Made by a program: the position numbers and the translations under genes. A model generated the notes under the pieces. The model saw only the letters and a program-made list of their open reading frames with translations, searched no databases and was not told the origin of the DNA. Source: Bryobacterales bacterium (lineage in GTDB: Bacteria > Acidobacteriota > Terriglobia > Bryobacterales > Bryobacteraceae). Taken from it: a stretch of 32,045 nt of DNA. The first letter of the stretch is position 1; every line of letters starts with the position of its first letter. This document shows, piece by piece, positions 14,790 to 23,721 of the stretch. Location: positions 1-32,045 of the forward strand of contig JADZCM010000043.1 in the NCBI GenBank assembly GCA_020851555.1, in the 5' to 3' direction.

Positions 14790-15746
14790 GTGCCGGCGAA
14801 CCTCACCCCCGACTACCTGAGCGCCGAGCAGGACTACAAGACGGCGCGCACGCACCGGGAGAAGGTTGAGGCGCTGGAGCGCATGCTGGCCACGGTTCCC
14901 AAGCACAAGGGCACGGAGAAGCTTCAGGCCGATATCAAGCGCCGGCTGTCACAGGAACGCAAGGAGTCGCAGAAGCGCGGCGGCGCGCACTCCACGCCGT
15001 TCTACCTTGTGGAAAAGGAGGGCGCGGGGCAGGTGGCGCTGCTTGGCCCGCCGAATTCGGGGAAGTCGAGACTCCTCGCCGCCTTGACCCACGCGCGCCC
15101 GGAAGTGGCCGATTATCCGTTCACCACCCGCCTGCCGGCGCCGGGCATGATGCGCTTCGAGAATGTTCAGATCCAGCTTGTCGACCTGCCGCCGCTCTCG
15201 CGCGAGTTCTCCGAACCGTGGCTGCCGCAGGTGATCCGGTCCGCCACGGCGGGAGTGCTGGTGGTGGACCTGAACGACCCGGAGGTTCTCGACGAGATCG
15301 GCTTCATCGAGCAGCTCCTGGCGGACAGGCGTCTCCCCACGCCCGGGATGCTGGTGGGGAACAAGCTGGACCTGGAGGGAGCCGCCGGGAACTTCGACGC
15401 TCTGGTGGATCTCTACGGCGAGCGCTACCGCACGATCGCGGTGTCCGCCGAGACCGGAGCGAACCTCGACCGCTTCCGCCGCGAGATCTTCGACCTGCTT
15501 GGCCTGGTGCGCGTGTACACGAAACCGCCGGGAAAGAAGGCGGAACTGACCGCCCCCTACGTGCTGCGCCGCGGACAAACGGTGATCGACGCGGCGCGGC
15601 TGGTGCACAAGGATTTCGCCGAGCACCTCAAGTTCGCCCGGTTGTTCCGGGCCGGGCACGCCGGATCCCATTCCCAGCCCGAGGGAATGATGGTGGAGCG
15701 TGGCCACGTGGTCGAGGACGGCGACATCCTGGAGCTGCACCTGTAG
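14790..15746 (+). CDS. TGS-domain Obg/DRG-like GTPase
   Basis: A 318-residue GTPase. GTP-binding motifs are G1 GPPNSGKS, G3 as VDLPPLS (DxxG degenerate), G4 NKLD and G5 SAET. A C-terminal TGS domain (about 250-318) contains PYVLRRGQTVIDAARLVHKDF and ends GDILELHL. These proteins are thought to act with ribosomes or RNA. I chose GTG 14790 because the mature-looking start PANLTPDYLSAEQ follows it, as in relatives as I recall them. The ATG at 14733 would add a basic tail, and its codons overlap the promoter core. GGAAG lies 3 nt upstream. It diverges from the lipoprotein gene. Confidence 0.82.
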   Translation: MPANLTPDYLSAEQDYKTARTHREKVEALERMLATVPKHKGTEKLQADIKRRLSQERKESQKRGGAHSTPFYLVEKEGAGQVALLGPPNSGKSRLLAALTHARPEVADYPFTTRLPAPGMMRFENVQIQLVDLPPLSREFSEPWLPQVIRSATAGVLVVDLNDPEVLDEIGFIEQLLADRRLPTPGMLVGNKLDLEGAAGNFDALVDLYGERYRTIAVSAETGANLDRFRREIFDLLGLVRVYTKPPGKKAELTAPYVLRRGQTVIDAARLVHKDFAEHLKFARLFRAGHAGSHSQPEGMMVERGHVVEDGDILELHL

Positions 15747-15807
15747 GGCGCTGGCGGAACGGCCCCGCGCCCCTCACCGGCGGCTCTTCCGGCCCGGGCC
15801 CGCCGCC

Positions 15808-17055
15808 TCACCCCTCGGCTTCGGATACCAGCGGCTTGGTGGGGTCGATCTTCAGCCACAAGACCGACGAGAGGAACAGGGCGATGGCCATGGGGATCAG
15901 CGGCAGGTCGTAGCTTCGGAACGCCACCACCATGTAGCCGAACACGATGGAGGAGAGGAAGGACCCCGCCTGGCCCGCCATGTTCATTGCCCCGCTCACG
16001 CTGCCGGCGTACTTGCGTCCAATGTCCAGGCAGACGGCCCAACTGGCCGGCATCATGCAATCCATGAAGCCGAAGCCGAGGCCCAGAAAGACCGCCGCGA
16101 GCGTGTTGTTGCCGGTCATCACGGTGGCCAGTTCGAAGATGCCGGCGAGCCCCAGCCCGGCCATTCCCACGACCCGCCGGGCGAACTTGAGGCCGTAGCG
16201 CTTCCCCAACCAGTCGCTGGCCGCGCCGCCGGCCAGGTTGCCGATGGCGCCCAGGATGAAGGGCAGCGTGCTCCAGAGCGCCATCTGCGCCTCGGTGAAC
16301 CCTCGCCCCTTGACCAGATAAGTGTGCAACCACGACTGGTAGAAGTACCCGCCGAAACAATAGGCGAAGTACATGAGCATCAGGTAGAGTACGTTCCTGT
16401 TGGTAAGGACGCGCGTCCAGGAGATGGCAGGCGCCTGCGCCTGCCTGGCCTCCTCCTGAAGTTCGTCGAGTTCCGCCTGTGAGATGCCCTTCTTGTCGGA
16501 CGGCTTGTCGCGATACCACCAGTACCAGGCCGCCGACCAGGCGATCCCCACGAGAGCGAACGCGTAGAATGACATGCGCCAGCCGTACCGCACCTGGATC
16601 GGCACCACGAGGACCGGGGAAAGGGCTCCTCCCACGCGCGCCGCCATCCACACGATCCCCACGGCCCGGGCCCGCTGCTCCTTCGGAAACCAGCGGGAGA
16701 GAGCGCCCATCGAAATGGGGTAGGCCCCCGATTCGCCGGCGCCGAACAGCAGGCGGATGAGAAGCAGCGCCGTGAAACCGGACGCCAGGCCCGTGAAGAA
16801 GGTGAACATCGACCACCAGATCACGATCAGCGCCAGCACCCTGCGCCCGCCGAACCGCTCTCCCAAACGCGCCGAGGGGACCGCCAGCAGGGCGTAGGTG
16901 AGTACGAAGGCGCCCACTACCCATCCCCACTGGTCGGGGCTGAGGTTCAGTTCGGCCTGCATGCGCGGACCCGCCACCGAAATGCACACGCGGTCCAGAT
17001 AACTGACGGTCGAGATAATGAAGAGAAAAATGAGGACTTTGTAGCGCGTTTTCAT
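15808..17055 (-). CDS. MFS transporter, anion:cation symporter type
   Basis: A 415-residue twelve-helix permease. The opening helix carries VSYLDRVCISVAGP, a start typical of the ACS family (hexuronate, galactonate and related organic anions). Motif A is LGERFGGRRVL, and helix 4 carries LIRLLFGAGESGAYP. A long basic and acidic cytoplasmic loop (about 180-215) separates the halves. The substrate cannot be read from sequence; a sugar acid is a reasonable guess. A near-leaderless start is likely, with the -10 8 nt upstream. It lies downstream of the epimerase on the same strand but has its own promoter candidate. Confidence 0.88.
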   Translation of the reverse strand: MKTRYKVLIFLFIISTVSYLDRVCISVAGPRMQAELNLSPDQWGWVVGAFVLTYALLAVPSARLGERFGGRRVLALIVIWWSMFTFFTGLASGFTALLLIRLLFGAGESGAYPISMGALSRWFPKEQRARAVGIVWMAARVGGALSPVLVVPIQVRYGWRMSFYAFALVGIAWSAAWYWWYRDKPSDKKGISQAELDELQEEARQAQAPAISWTRVLTNRNVLYLMLMYFAYCFGGYFYQSWLHTYLVKGRGFTEAQMALWSTLPFILGAIGNLAGGAASDWLGKRYGLKFARRVVGMAGLGLAGIFELATVMTGNNTLAAVFLGLGFGFMDCMMPASWAVCLDIGRKYAGSVSGAMNMAGQAGSFLSSIVFGYMVVAFRSYDLPLIPMAIALFLSSVLWLKIDPTKPLVSEAEG

Positions 17056-17063
17056 CTCGTCGG

Positions 17064-17072
17064 ATTATGTCA
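17064..17072 (-). promoter_or_regulatory. Extended -10 abutting the MFS start
   Basis: On the minus strand TGaCATAAT spans 17072-17064, with 8 nt between the -10 and the ATG at 17055. Transcription would start within a base or two of the ATG. No Shine-Dalgarno sequence is present. The remaining 17073-17313 interval is GC-rich, and I see no gene in it. Confidence 0.5.
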
Positions 17073-17313
17073 CAGAAGCGGGCCGCCACGTCGCGCGGCC
17101 ACCGGCTGACGGGGCTGCGAGGTGATCGCCGGGCCGATTCGGAATACCTGTCGCACGCGTTCGCAGGCCACAGATCAGCCGGACGGCCTGAAGCGCCCGC
17201 CTTGCCTGTCCGTCCCGGGGGGCAGTTTCGACACGGTTCCTGACGCTCGCGGTTCCGGCCGAGGCCGCACCGGGAACTCCAGTGCTGCGACAGGCGGCGG
17301 ACGGCGTTCCTCG

Positions 17314-18378
17314 CTAATACTCGGGCGTTGGCGCCACGCTCCTGACGGGAGCGCGGGCGCCGGCGGGCAGGCCGCCCGGCAGCGCGGCCTGTGCGAGAGC
17401 CTCGTGCAGGGCGAGGAGCGAACGCGCCGAGACGCCGGTGAGCCACGCCGCAAACTCGTACATGCCTTCCTGGAGCGTGGTGCGCGGGTGGTATCCCAGC
17501 AGCCGCTGGGCCTTGCGGATGTCGCCGCAGGCTTGCGGAAGGCCGCAAGCCCGCCCGCGCTTGGATTCGATACGGGCGGCGACGCCCAGCGCGCCCTCCA
17601 GAGCTTGAACCACCTCGCACAAGCCGGTGGAGCGGCCGCTGCCGAGGTTGATGACCTCGTGCGAGAGGTCGCGGTAGTCCATGGCCGCACGGATGCCGTC
17701 CACCGCGTCGCCCACGAATGTGAAGTCGGATCGGGCGGCGCCGTCCCCGCAGATCTCCACGGGGCGTCCCTCCAGCATGGCTTGCGCGAACCCGTAGACC
17801 GCCTGGTCGGGCCGCTGCCTCGGTCCGTAGACCGGGAACAGCCTCAACGCCACAAAGCGGATGTTGTAGAGGTGGCTGTACACGTGTCCGAGCGCTTCCC
17901 CGCTCATCTTCGTGCTCGCAACCAGGCTGACCGGGCGCAATTCCGTGTCGTCTTCCCGCCAGGGCAGCCTGGGGTTCAGGCCATAGACACTGCCCGAGGA
18001 AACGAACACGAACTGCTTGACGCCCCAGGTGCGGGCGCACTCCAGCAGGTTCTGCGTGCCGCACACGTTGACCTCCTGGAACACCCCAGGCTCGGCCAGT
18101 GAACGGGAGAAGCCTTCCCGCGCGGCCAGATGCACTATGACGTCGTAACCGCCGTCGAGGCCGGACTGAAGCGCGGCGGCGTCCCGCAGGTCGGCCTCGA
18201 TCAGCCGGAACCACCCCCGCGCTCTGCACCCCGCCAGGTTGGCCTCTTTCGTTTCCCGGGGATAGCAACTGGGGTCGAAGCTGTCGACCGCCGTCACCTT
18301 CCAGCCTTCCGCCAACAACCTATCCACCAGGTGGCTTCCGATGAACCCTGCGCCGCCTGTAACCAGAGCGTGACTCAA
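17314..18378 (-). CDS. NAD-dependent epimerase/dehydratase
   Basis: A 354-residue extended short-chain dehydrogenase acting on a nucleotide sugar, similar to UDP-glucose or UDP-glucuronate 4-epimerases. The NAD loop is VTGGAGFIGSHL at the N-terminus. DLRD and VIVHLAAREG follow, then a Ser in FVSSGSVYG. The usual catalytic YxxxK is changed: the segment reads SLVASTKMSGE, so Tyr is Ala or shifted while Lys is kept. RLFPVYGPRQRPDQA fits the sugar-binding region. The start is a TTG at 18378 with GGAGGT 6 nt upstream; an ATG start would miss the Rossmann loop or add 163 extra codons. Exact substrate is unknown. Confidence 0.85.
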   Translation of the reverse strand: MSHALVTGGAGFIGSHLVDRLLAEGWKVTAVDSFDPSCYPRETKEANLAGCRARGWFRLIEADLRDAAALQSGLDGGYDVIVHLAAREGFSRSLAEPGVFQEVNVCGTQNLLECARTWGVKQFVFVSSGSVYGLNPRLPWREDDTELRPVSLVASTKMSGEALGHVYSHLYNIRFVALRLFPVYGPRQRPDQAVYGFAQAMLEGRPVEICGDGAARSDFTFVGDAVDGIRAAMDYRDLSHEVINLGSGRSTGLCEVVQALEGALGVAARIESKRGRACGLPQACGDIRKAQRLLGYHPRTTLQEGMYEFAAWLTGVSARSLLALHEALAQAALPGGLPAGARAPVRSVAPTPEY

Positions 18379-18469
18379 GTGGGCACCTCCGGAGAGTCTA
18401 TCGGCGGCGCGCCGGCAGCCGAACAGGGCCGGGACCGGCTCAGTTAACATAGAGAGAGGTTTCCTTAGG

Positions 18470-20662
18470 ATGTCTTCCAACGCCGTGAACGCTGCCGTAG
18501 AGACCATGCGCACTCTGCCCGGCGACGACGTGCGCCAGGTCATGTGGCGCTTCGCCGACCGCTTCGACTTGCAGATGATCGTCCAGGCGGCGAGGGCCGC
18601 GGCCCGGGGCCCGGTCGCCCGGCTGGTGGCCGAGGGCGCCCGCAACAGCCACGAATGGACGGAGGAGAAGAACGGCCTGCTGGGGGTCTTCGACGAATCG
18701 GGGATCACGGCCGTGTTCCTCGACCCCGAGCACGGCGGCTTCCTGGAAGGGCCCAAAAACCTGGCCCTGGCGCTGGTCGCTTTCGAACTCGCCTGGGTGG
18801 ATGCCGGCGCCGCCACCAGCAGCCTCGCCAACTGCCTCGCGCTCGCCCCCATCCATGAGCGCGGCACCCCGGAGCAGCGCGATACCTACTTCCGCCGCTG
18901 CGCTCCCCCCGCCCCCGGCGAAGACCGCGAGATTTGGCGCGGCGCGTTCGCCCTCACTGAACCCATCCCGTACGTGGGCGTGGAGACGGGCTTGCTCGGC
19001 GGCAAGTTGCGGGTGGCGGAGTGGAACGAAGGACAGGAACCCGTACTACAGGTGGACAAGCGCGGCCGCTTCATCACCAACATGGCCTTCGCCCGCTTTG
19101 TCACCGCCGCCGTGGAATCCGACGACCCCCGCATCAAGGGAAGTTGCATGGTCATTTTGGAGCACACCGATCCAGGCACCTTCGATCGCGGAACTCCGGC
19201 CCGCAAGCTGGTCCATCAGCTTTCCTCGACCCGGGACCCGGTCTTCAGCCTGCGTGTGCCCGCCAGCCGCATCATCGGGGGGTATGAGATCAGGGATGGA
19301 GTGATCGTCCCCAACTTCAGCCACGGGGAAGTCATCGAGGCGGTGTTCAAACGGACGCGGGTCACGGTCGGCGTGATGACCTCCGCCAAGCTGCTTTCCG
19401 CCGTTGAGCCGGTCATCCGGTACCACCGCGGCCGCTTCCGTGGCGGAGACGCCGCCGCGCCGGGCACTCCGCGCTACGAACTGGGCCTGCAAATGAAGGA
19501 GGACGTGCTGCACCGCCTGGTGGACATCTGGGCGACGGGAGAAGCCGGCGCCTCCCTGGGATTCGCCGCCGCCCGCGTCTTCGATGAGCTGGATCCGCTC
19601 GAGAGAGCCAAAGACAAGCTGTTTGCGGCGCAGAAAGTGGGCCGCGGCACGTCCATGCTCAAGGCGTTGCGGCGTCACCAGAAAGAGGCGGCGGACCGCT
19701 TGCAGCAGGGGGAGGTACTGGAAGACCCCATGCTCCAGTTTGTGGTGGTGGACGCTCTGGCCAACGTGCTCTGTCCGGCCTGCAAGCTCTGGAACACGGG
19801 CCACGGGGCGAACATGATGCGCGAGGCCGTCAGCCTCATGGGCGGCTACGGCATAACGGAAGATTGTCCGGGATTCCTGGGACACAAGTGGATGGACGCG
19901 CAACTCGAGGCCACTTACGAAGGGCCGGAGGCCGTGCAGCGGCGTCAGTTGAGCGTCACCATGACCAACGAGTTGTTCCTTCAGCAATTCCATGCGTGGA
20001 TCGCCGAAATGCGCGAGATCGCCTCACGCAGGCCCGGCACCGGCGCCTGCACCCTGGCGACCGCCATGCATCTCTGGCTGTGGGCGCTCAACCATCTTCA
20101 GTCGACGGCCGATGCCGGCGGATCGAAGCTCTATCACAGCTCCCGGCATGGCGTCACCTTCCCGCTGGCGGACGCCCTGTGCTGGCTCCTGGCCGCGCGC
20201 TACCTCATCCTGGATGTGCTCGAGCTCGAGGAGAAAGGCGCGGCCAACCCCGTCCTGGCCGAGGGCCTGCCCGGCCTGACCGGTTTCTACACCGACCTCT
20301 GCCACGTGCAATGCGCCCGCGCCGCCGGAGAAGCCGGCCGCATTCTGGCGGAACTCGTCTTCGGCTGCCGCGCTCACCCCGCCTGGAACGGCGACGCGGG
20401 AACTTGCTACCGGAACGAGGAACTGGTTGCGCTGGAAGGCGTCATCCCGGGACTGGGCAGCGTCGCCACGGACGTGCTGGGCGAAGGAGGTTCACACCCC
20501 TCCAAGGCAGGGCCTTGCGTGCGGGTGGAAGGAGTCGAGCAGTTCGTCCGCCTGCGGACCAAGCTCGACGGATGCCTCACCGGCGCCCACCTGGCCAAGG
20601 ACCGCGCCGCGGACGCGCTCGCCAAGGTCATGATTCCCGAGGCGCTGGATTATCCCGCATGA
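18470..20662 (+). CDS. Large acyl-CoA dehydrogenase
   Basis: A 730-residue FAD-dependent acyl-CoA dehydrogenase, far longer than the usual 380-400. The core includes FALTEP (FAD/substrate strand), the middle beta domain, and a helical domain with MGGYGITED. The catalytic base appears as Glu484 in ATYEGPEAVQRRQL. An extension of about 200 residues follows, mainly helical, as in very-long-chain enzymes. It introduces a trans-2 double bond in an acyl-CoA, reducing FAD. It is translationally coupled (ATGA) to the flavoprotein dehydrogenase downstream. GAGAGG lies 10 nt before the ATG. A TAACAT at 18445-18450 may be the -10. Confidence 0.9.
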   Translation: MSSNAVNAAVETMRTLPGDDVRQVMWRFADRFDLQMIVQAARAAARGPVARLVAEGARNSHEWTEEKNGLLGVFDESGITAVFLDPEHGGFLEGPKNLALALVAFELAWVDAGAATSSLANCLALAPIHERGTPEQRDTYFRRCAPPAPGEDREIWRGAFALTEPIPYVGVETGLLGGKLRVAEWNEGQEPVLQVDKRGRFITNMAFARFVTAAVESDDPRIKGSCMVILEHTDPGTFDRGTPARKLVHQLSSTRDPVFSLRVPASRIIGGYEIRDGVIVPNFSHGEVIEAVFKRTRVTVGVMTSAKLLSAVEPVIRYHRGRFRGGDAAAPGTPRYELGLQMKEDVLHRLVDIWATGEAGASLGFAAARVFDELDPLERAKDKLFAAQKVGRGTSMLKALRRHQKEAADRLQQGEVLEDPMLQFVVVDALANVLCPACKLWNTGHGANMMREAVSLMGGYGITEDCPGFLGHKWMDAQLEATYEGPEAVQRRQLSVTMTNELFLQQFHAWIAEMREIASRRPGTGACTLATAMHLWLWALNHLQSTADAGGSKLYHSSRHGVTFPLADALCWLLAARYLILDVLELEEKGAANPVLAEGLPGLTGFYTDLCHVQCARAAGEAGRILAELVFGCRAHPAWNGDAGTCYRNEELVALEGVIPGLGSVATDVLGEGGSHPSKAGPCVRVEGVEQFVRLRTKLDGCLTGAHLAKDRAADALAKVMIPEALDYPA

Positions 20663-22518
20663 GCGCGGGCGCACCCATCGGGCGCCAGACGATGGAAGTG
20701 GATGTCGTCTGCGTCGGTTTCGGCCCGGCCATGGGGGGCTTCCTGACAACCCTGTCGAGGAGCCTGGTCAAGGAGGACGGCACTCCCCTGGTAGCCAGCA
20801 AGGCCGTCCCTGGTCTGCCTCTTCAGGTTCTCTGCTATGAGCGCGCCGACGACGTCGGCTTCGGCGTTTCAGGAGTAGTGACCAAGGCCCGCGGAATCAG
20901 GGGGAGTTTCCCGGACTTCGACCCGTCCCAGATCCCCATGGCCACGGAGGTGCGTTCCGAGAAGGTGCTGTATCTGTTGGATCCCATCGGGGCCAGCCGG
21001 CGATCCAGGACCCTCCGAACCGCCGACAGGTTCCTGAGGCTGGCAACTTCGGCGGCACGCAACGAAGTCCACGCGGTCGAACTGCCATATACCCCCGGCT
21101 TCCTTCACAAGCAGGGCGGACTCGTACTCTCGATCGGGCAGTTCATTCAGTGGGTTTCACAGCAGGTCATGGCGAGCGGCGTCATACAGGTCTGGCCGGC
21201 GACGCCGGTGGCGGAGCCTCTCATTGAGAATGACCGGGTTGTGGGTGTCCGGCTGGCGGACCAGGGTGTTGAAAAGAATGGGGAACCAACCTCAGGTTTC
21301 CTCCCTGGAATGGACATTCGAGCGTCTCTGACTGTTGTAGGAGATGGACCTTTTGGCCCCGTTGGCAGACAGATTGACGAGCACTTCGGTTTGCCTGTGG
21401 GACATCACAGGAAAGACTGGGCCGTCGGGGCGAAGATGGTCATCGATCTGCCGGAGGAATCACCGCTTGAGGCCGGCACGGTCTACCACACGTTTGGTTA
21501 TCCTGAGCCTGAGATTTTCGGGTTCCTCTATGTGCATCCGGGCAGGATTGCCTCGGCTGGCATCTTCGTCCCCTCCTGGTTTGAAAGTCCGGTCCGGACT
21601 ACCTACCGCTACTTGCAGCACTTCATCCGGCACCCCTATTTCTGGAGGTTTCTGAAAGGGGGGCGGCTGCGTAGTTGGGGCGCCAAGTCTTTGCAGGAAT
21701 CGGGCCGGGCGGGCGAACCGTTCCTGGTCGGGGAGGGGTACGCCCGAATCGGGGAAGGCTCCGGGAGCACGAATGTCCTTACCGGGTCGGGCGTGGATGA
21801 GGCGTGGACCACCGGCGTCCAACTTGCGGAGGGCGTGCTGGAGTTGGCTAGCTCCGGTAAACCATTCACAAAGAAAAACTTGTCGGCAGCCTACGTTTCG
21901 CGGAGACGTGCCAGTTGGGTCGAAAAGGAGGGGAAGGCCGCAGAGCAGGCACGAGTGGGCTTTCATGCGGGCGTGGTCAGGGGTCTCGTCGGGATGGCCC
22001 TCGCCGGAGTCACGCGAGGCTGGCTCTCGATGCCCGGGTCGGTGCGTTCGGCACAGGAGCACACTCCCTCCTTTAATAAATACTATAAAAATAAGATTTC
22101 ACCTGCGGAGATAGAAAGCCTCAGGCGGGAGTGTTTGTCCCGCGGTGTGGCGGTCCATGACTCACTGATGGAGCGGTCCGGCTGGCCGGCCATCGAGTTC
22201 GACGGCAAGCTGCTTATTTCTCATCAGGATGCGCTGTTGGTGGGAGGGAAGGTTCAGGCTCCCTCGGGATACGCCGACCATGTAGTGTTTCTGTACCCCA
22301 GCCTCTGCGAATCCTGCCAAAACCGTATCTGCGTGGAGGTTTGCTCCGGGGAGGCGATTACGGCGGGGCCCGGCTCGCTGCCTCAGTTCGACCGGGAGAA
22401 GTGCATTCACTGCGGGGCCTGTATCTGGAACTGCTCGCAAACATTGCGGGAAGACCGCGGCCGTACCAACATTGAGTTCCGCGCCGGAGCCGGCGGTCTC
22501 CATTCGACGGAGAATTAG
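20659..22518 (+). CDS. ETF-quinone oxidoreductase-like flavoprotein with 8-Cys ferredoxin tail
   Basis: A 619-residue FAD protein resembling ETF:ubiquinone oxidoreductase (FixC/FixX type), probably passing electrons from acyl-CoA oxidation to quinone at the membrane. The N-terminal FAD loop is VVCVGFGPAMGG (near 16-27). A second FAD contact region, GEGYARIGEGSGSTNVLTGSGVDEAW, is central. The C-terminus has two cysteine sets: 550, 553, 558, 562 and CIHCGACIWNC (582, 585, 588, 592). Classical ETF-QO has one 4Fe-4S cluster, so two may be bound here. The ATG overlaps the dehydrogenase stop. GC content drops in this gene relative to its neighbour, with an AT-rich patch at 22072-22099. Confidence 0.82.
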   Translation: MSAGAPIGRQTMEVDVVCVGFGPAMGGFLTTLSRSLVKEDGTPLVASKAVPGLPLQVLCYERADDVGFGVSGVVTKARGIRGSFPDFDPSQIPMATEVRSEKVLYLLDPIGASRRSRTLRTADRFLRLATSAARNEVHAVELPYTPGFLHKQGGLVLSIGQFIQWVSQQVMASGVIQVWPATPVAEPLIENDRVVGVRLADQGVEKNGEPTSGFLPGMDIRASLTVVGDGPFGPVGRQIDEHFGLPVGHHRKDWAVGAKMVIDLPEESPLEAGTVYHTFGYPEPEIFGFLYVHPGRIASAGIFVPSWFESPVRTTYRYLQHFIRHPYFWRFLKGGRLRSWGAKSLQESGRAGEPFLVGEGYARIGEGSGSTNVLTGSGVDEAWTTGVQLAEGVLELASSGKPFTKKNLSAAYVSRRRASWVEKEGKAAEQARVGFHAGVVRGLVGMALAGVTRGWLSMPGSVRSAQEHTPSFNKYYKNKISPAEIESLRRECLSRGVAVHDSLMERSGWPAIEFDGKLLISHQDALLVGGKVQAPSGYADHVVFLYPSLCESCQNRICVEVCSGEAITAGPGSLPQFDREKCIHCGACIWNCSQTLREDRGRTNIEFRAGAGGLHSTEN

Positions 22519-22559
22519 CACCGCCGGGGGGCCCCGCGCGGCGGGTCGCTGCCGCGCTG

Positions 22560-22589
22560 TTGCCACCCGGGGGCTGGGTTTGTTACGAT
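22560..22589 (+). promoter_or_regulatory. Promoter of the radical SAM gene
   Basis: TTGCCA (22560-22565), an 18-nt spacer and extended -10 TGtTACGAT (22581-22589) give a good promoter. The start codon at 22614 is about 18 nt past the predicted start site. It suggests separate transcription from the flavoprotein gene. Confidence 0.5.
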
Positions 22590-22613
22590 CCCCGTGGAAC
22601 TCTCGATTCGCTC

Positions 22614-23615
22614 ATGCGCAAGGTCCCTCTGGCTGAATCACTGCGGATTATCGGCCGCGGCACCGTGAACTGGCTGCGGCAGCGCCCGATCGTGGTGTCA
22701 TTCGAGGTGACCGACTCGTGCACCTGCTATTGCAGGCACTGCGACCACGGCGGTCCCAAAGACGATTCACAGAACCTGAAACCCGCCGACTACCGCCGCT
22801 ACACCGAGGTTCTTAATCCCTGCGTGGTCCAGGTGTCCGGAGGCGAACCGCTCATGCGGAGCGACGTGGCCGAGATCGTCCGGAACATCAAGCACCAGGG
22901 CGGCGTCCCGTATACGATCCTGGTGTCGAACTGGTCCGAGATGACTCTGGACCGCTACCGCGAACTGCACGCCGCGGGCGTCGACCAGTTCTCCGTGAGC
23001 CTGGACTTCCCCGACGCGCGCCATGACGATTTCCGGGTGTATCCCGGGCTTTACAGCCACCTGAGCGACCTGGTGCCGCAATGCGCGGCGCTGGGCTATG
23101 ACGATATCGTTCTGAATTCCTGCATCACCAGCGAGAACGTCGGCGAGATACAGGCGATGGCGGACAAGGCGCGGGAGTGGGGCGTCAACATCTGTTACAG
23201 CGCCTACTCCAGCCGCCGGACCGGATGCCGGGACTATTTCCTCAACTCCAAGCCGCAACTGGAGGAACTGGCCCGGGGACTCGACGCCGTCGAACGGCGC
23301 CGCAACGGCACGGGCTGGATCGTGAATTCCCCCTCGACTCTGGAGGCTACACGGCGCTACTTCGAAAACGGCGGCACGCCGGGATGTAAGGCCGGCTTGC
23401 GCTTCCTGGTCGTCACCGCGCAGGGCCAGCTTCAGCCCTGCTCCATGCAGTTCCAGCGATACCCCCTGGAACAGCGCGAGCGGATGATCCGGGAGTTCAC
23501 GCGCTCGAATACCTGCGACCAGTGCTACGTCTCGATCCGCTCCTATCTTGACAAGAGCTTCCCCAGGCTCCTGTGGGAGAACGTCAGCGGCTTCTTCTCT
23601 CTCCAGCGAAGCTGA
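22614..23615 (+). CDS. Radical SAM protein with SPASM-like cysteines
   Basis: A 333-residue radical SAM enzyme. The 4Fe-4S/SAM motif is CTCYCRHC, where Cys36, Cys40 and Cys43 make CxxxCxxC. The SAM-binding VSGGEPLMR follows. The C-terminal third has more cysteines (TPGCKAG, LQPCSMQ and NTCDQCY), placed like a SPASM or twitch auxiliary cluster. The substrate cannot be named; relatives modify peptides, sugars or lipids. ATG 22614 gives the expected N-terminus and lies after the promoter. GGAAC about 12 nt upstream is a poor ribosome binding site. No peptide substrate gene is seen next to it. Confidence 0.82.
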   Translation: MRKVPLAESLRIIGRGTVNWLRQRPIVVSFEVTDSCTCYCRHCDHGGPKDDSQNLKPADYRRYTEVLNPCVVQVSGGEPLMRSDVAEIVRNIKHQGGVPYTILVSNWSEMTLDRYRELHAAGVDQFSVSLDFPDARHDDFRVYPGLYSHLSDLVPQCAALGYDDIVLNSCITSENVGEIQAMADKAREWGVNICYSAYSSRRTGCRDYFLNSKPQLEELARGLDAVERRRNGTGWIVNSPSTLEATRRYFENGGTPGCKAGLRFLVVTAQGQLQPCSMQFQRYPLEQRERMIREFTRSNTCDQCYVSIRSYLDKSFPRLLWENVSGFFSLQRS

Positions 23616-23721
23616 TTGTTGCAGAGCCGCAAACCCGCCGCGTCCCGCTAGGGAAGTTAAGCGCGGCGCGGCAACCGCGGGCCGGCGCCCTTTGCAGCGG
23701 CGCGGCTCCGGACGCGCGAGA

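Noticed and set aside
15557..18268. A 903-codon open frame on the minus strand
   Set aside because: It overlaps the MFS transporter and epimerase on the same strand in another frame. Its translation is Arg/Gly/Ala-rich with no recognisable domain, typical of chance frames in high-GC DNA.
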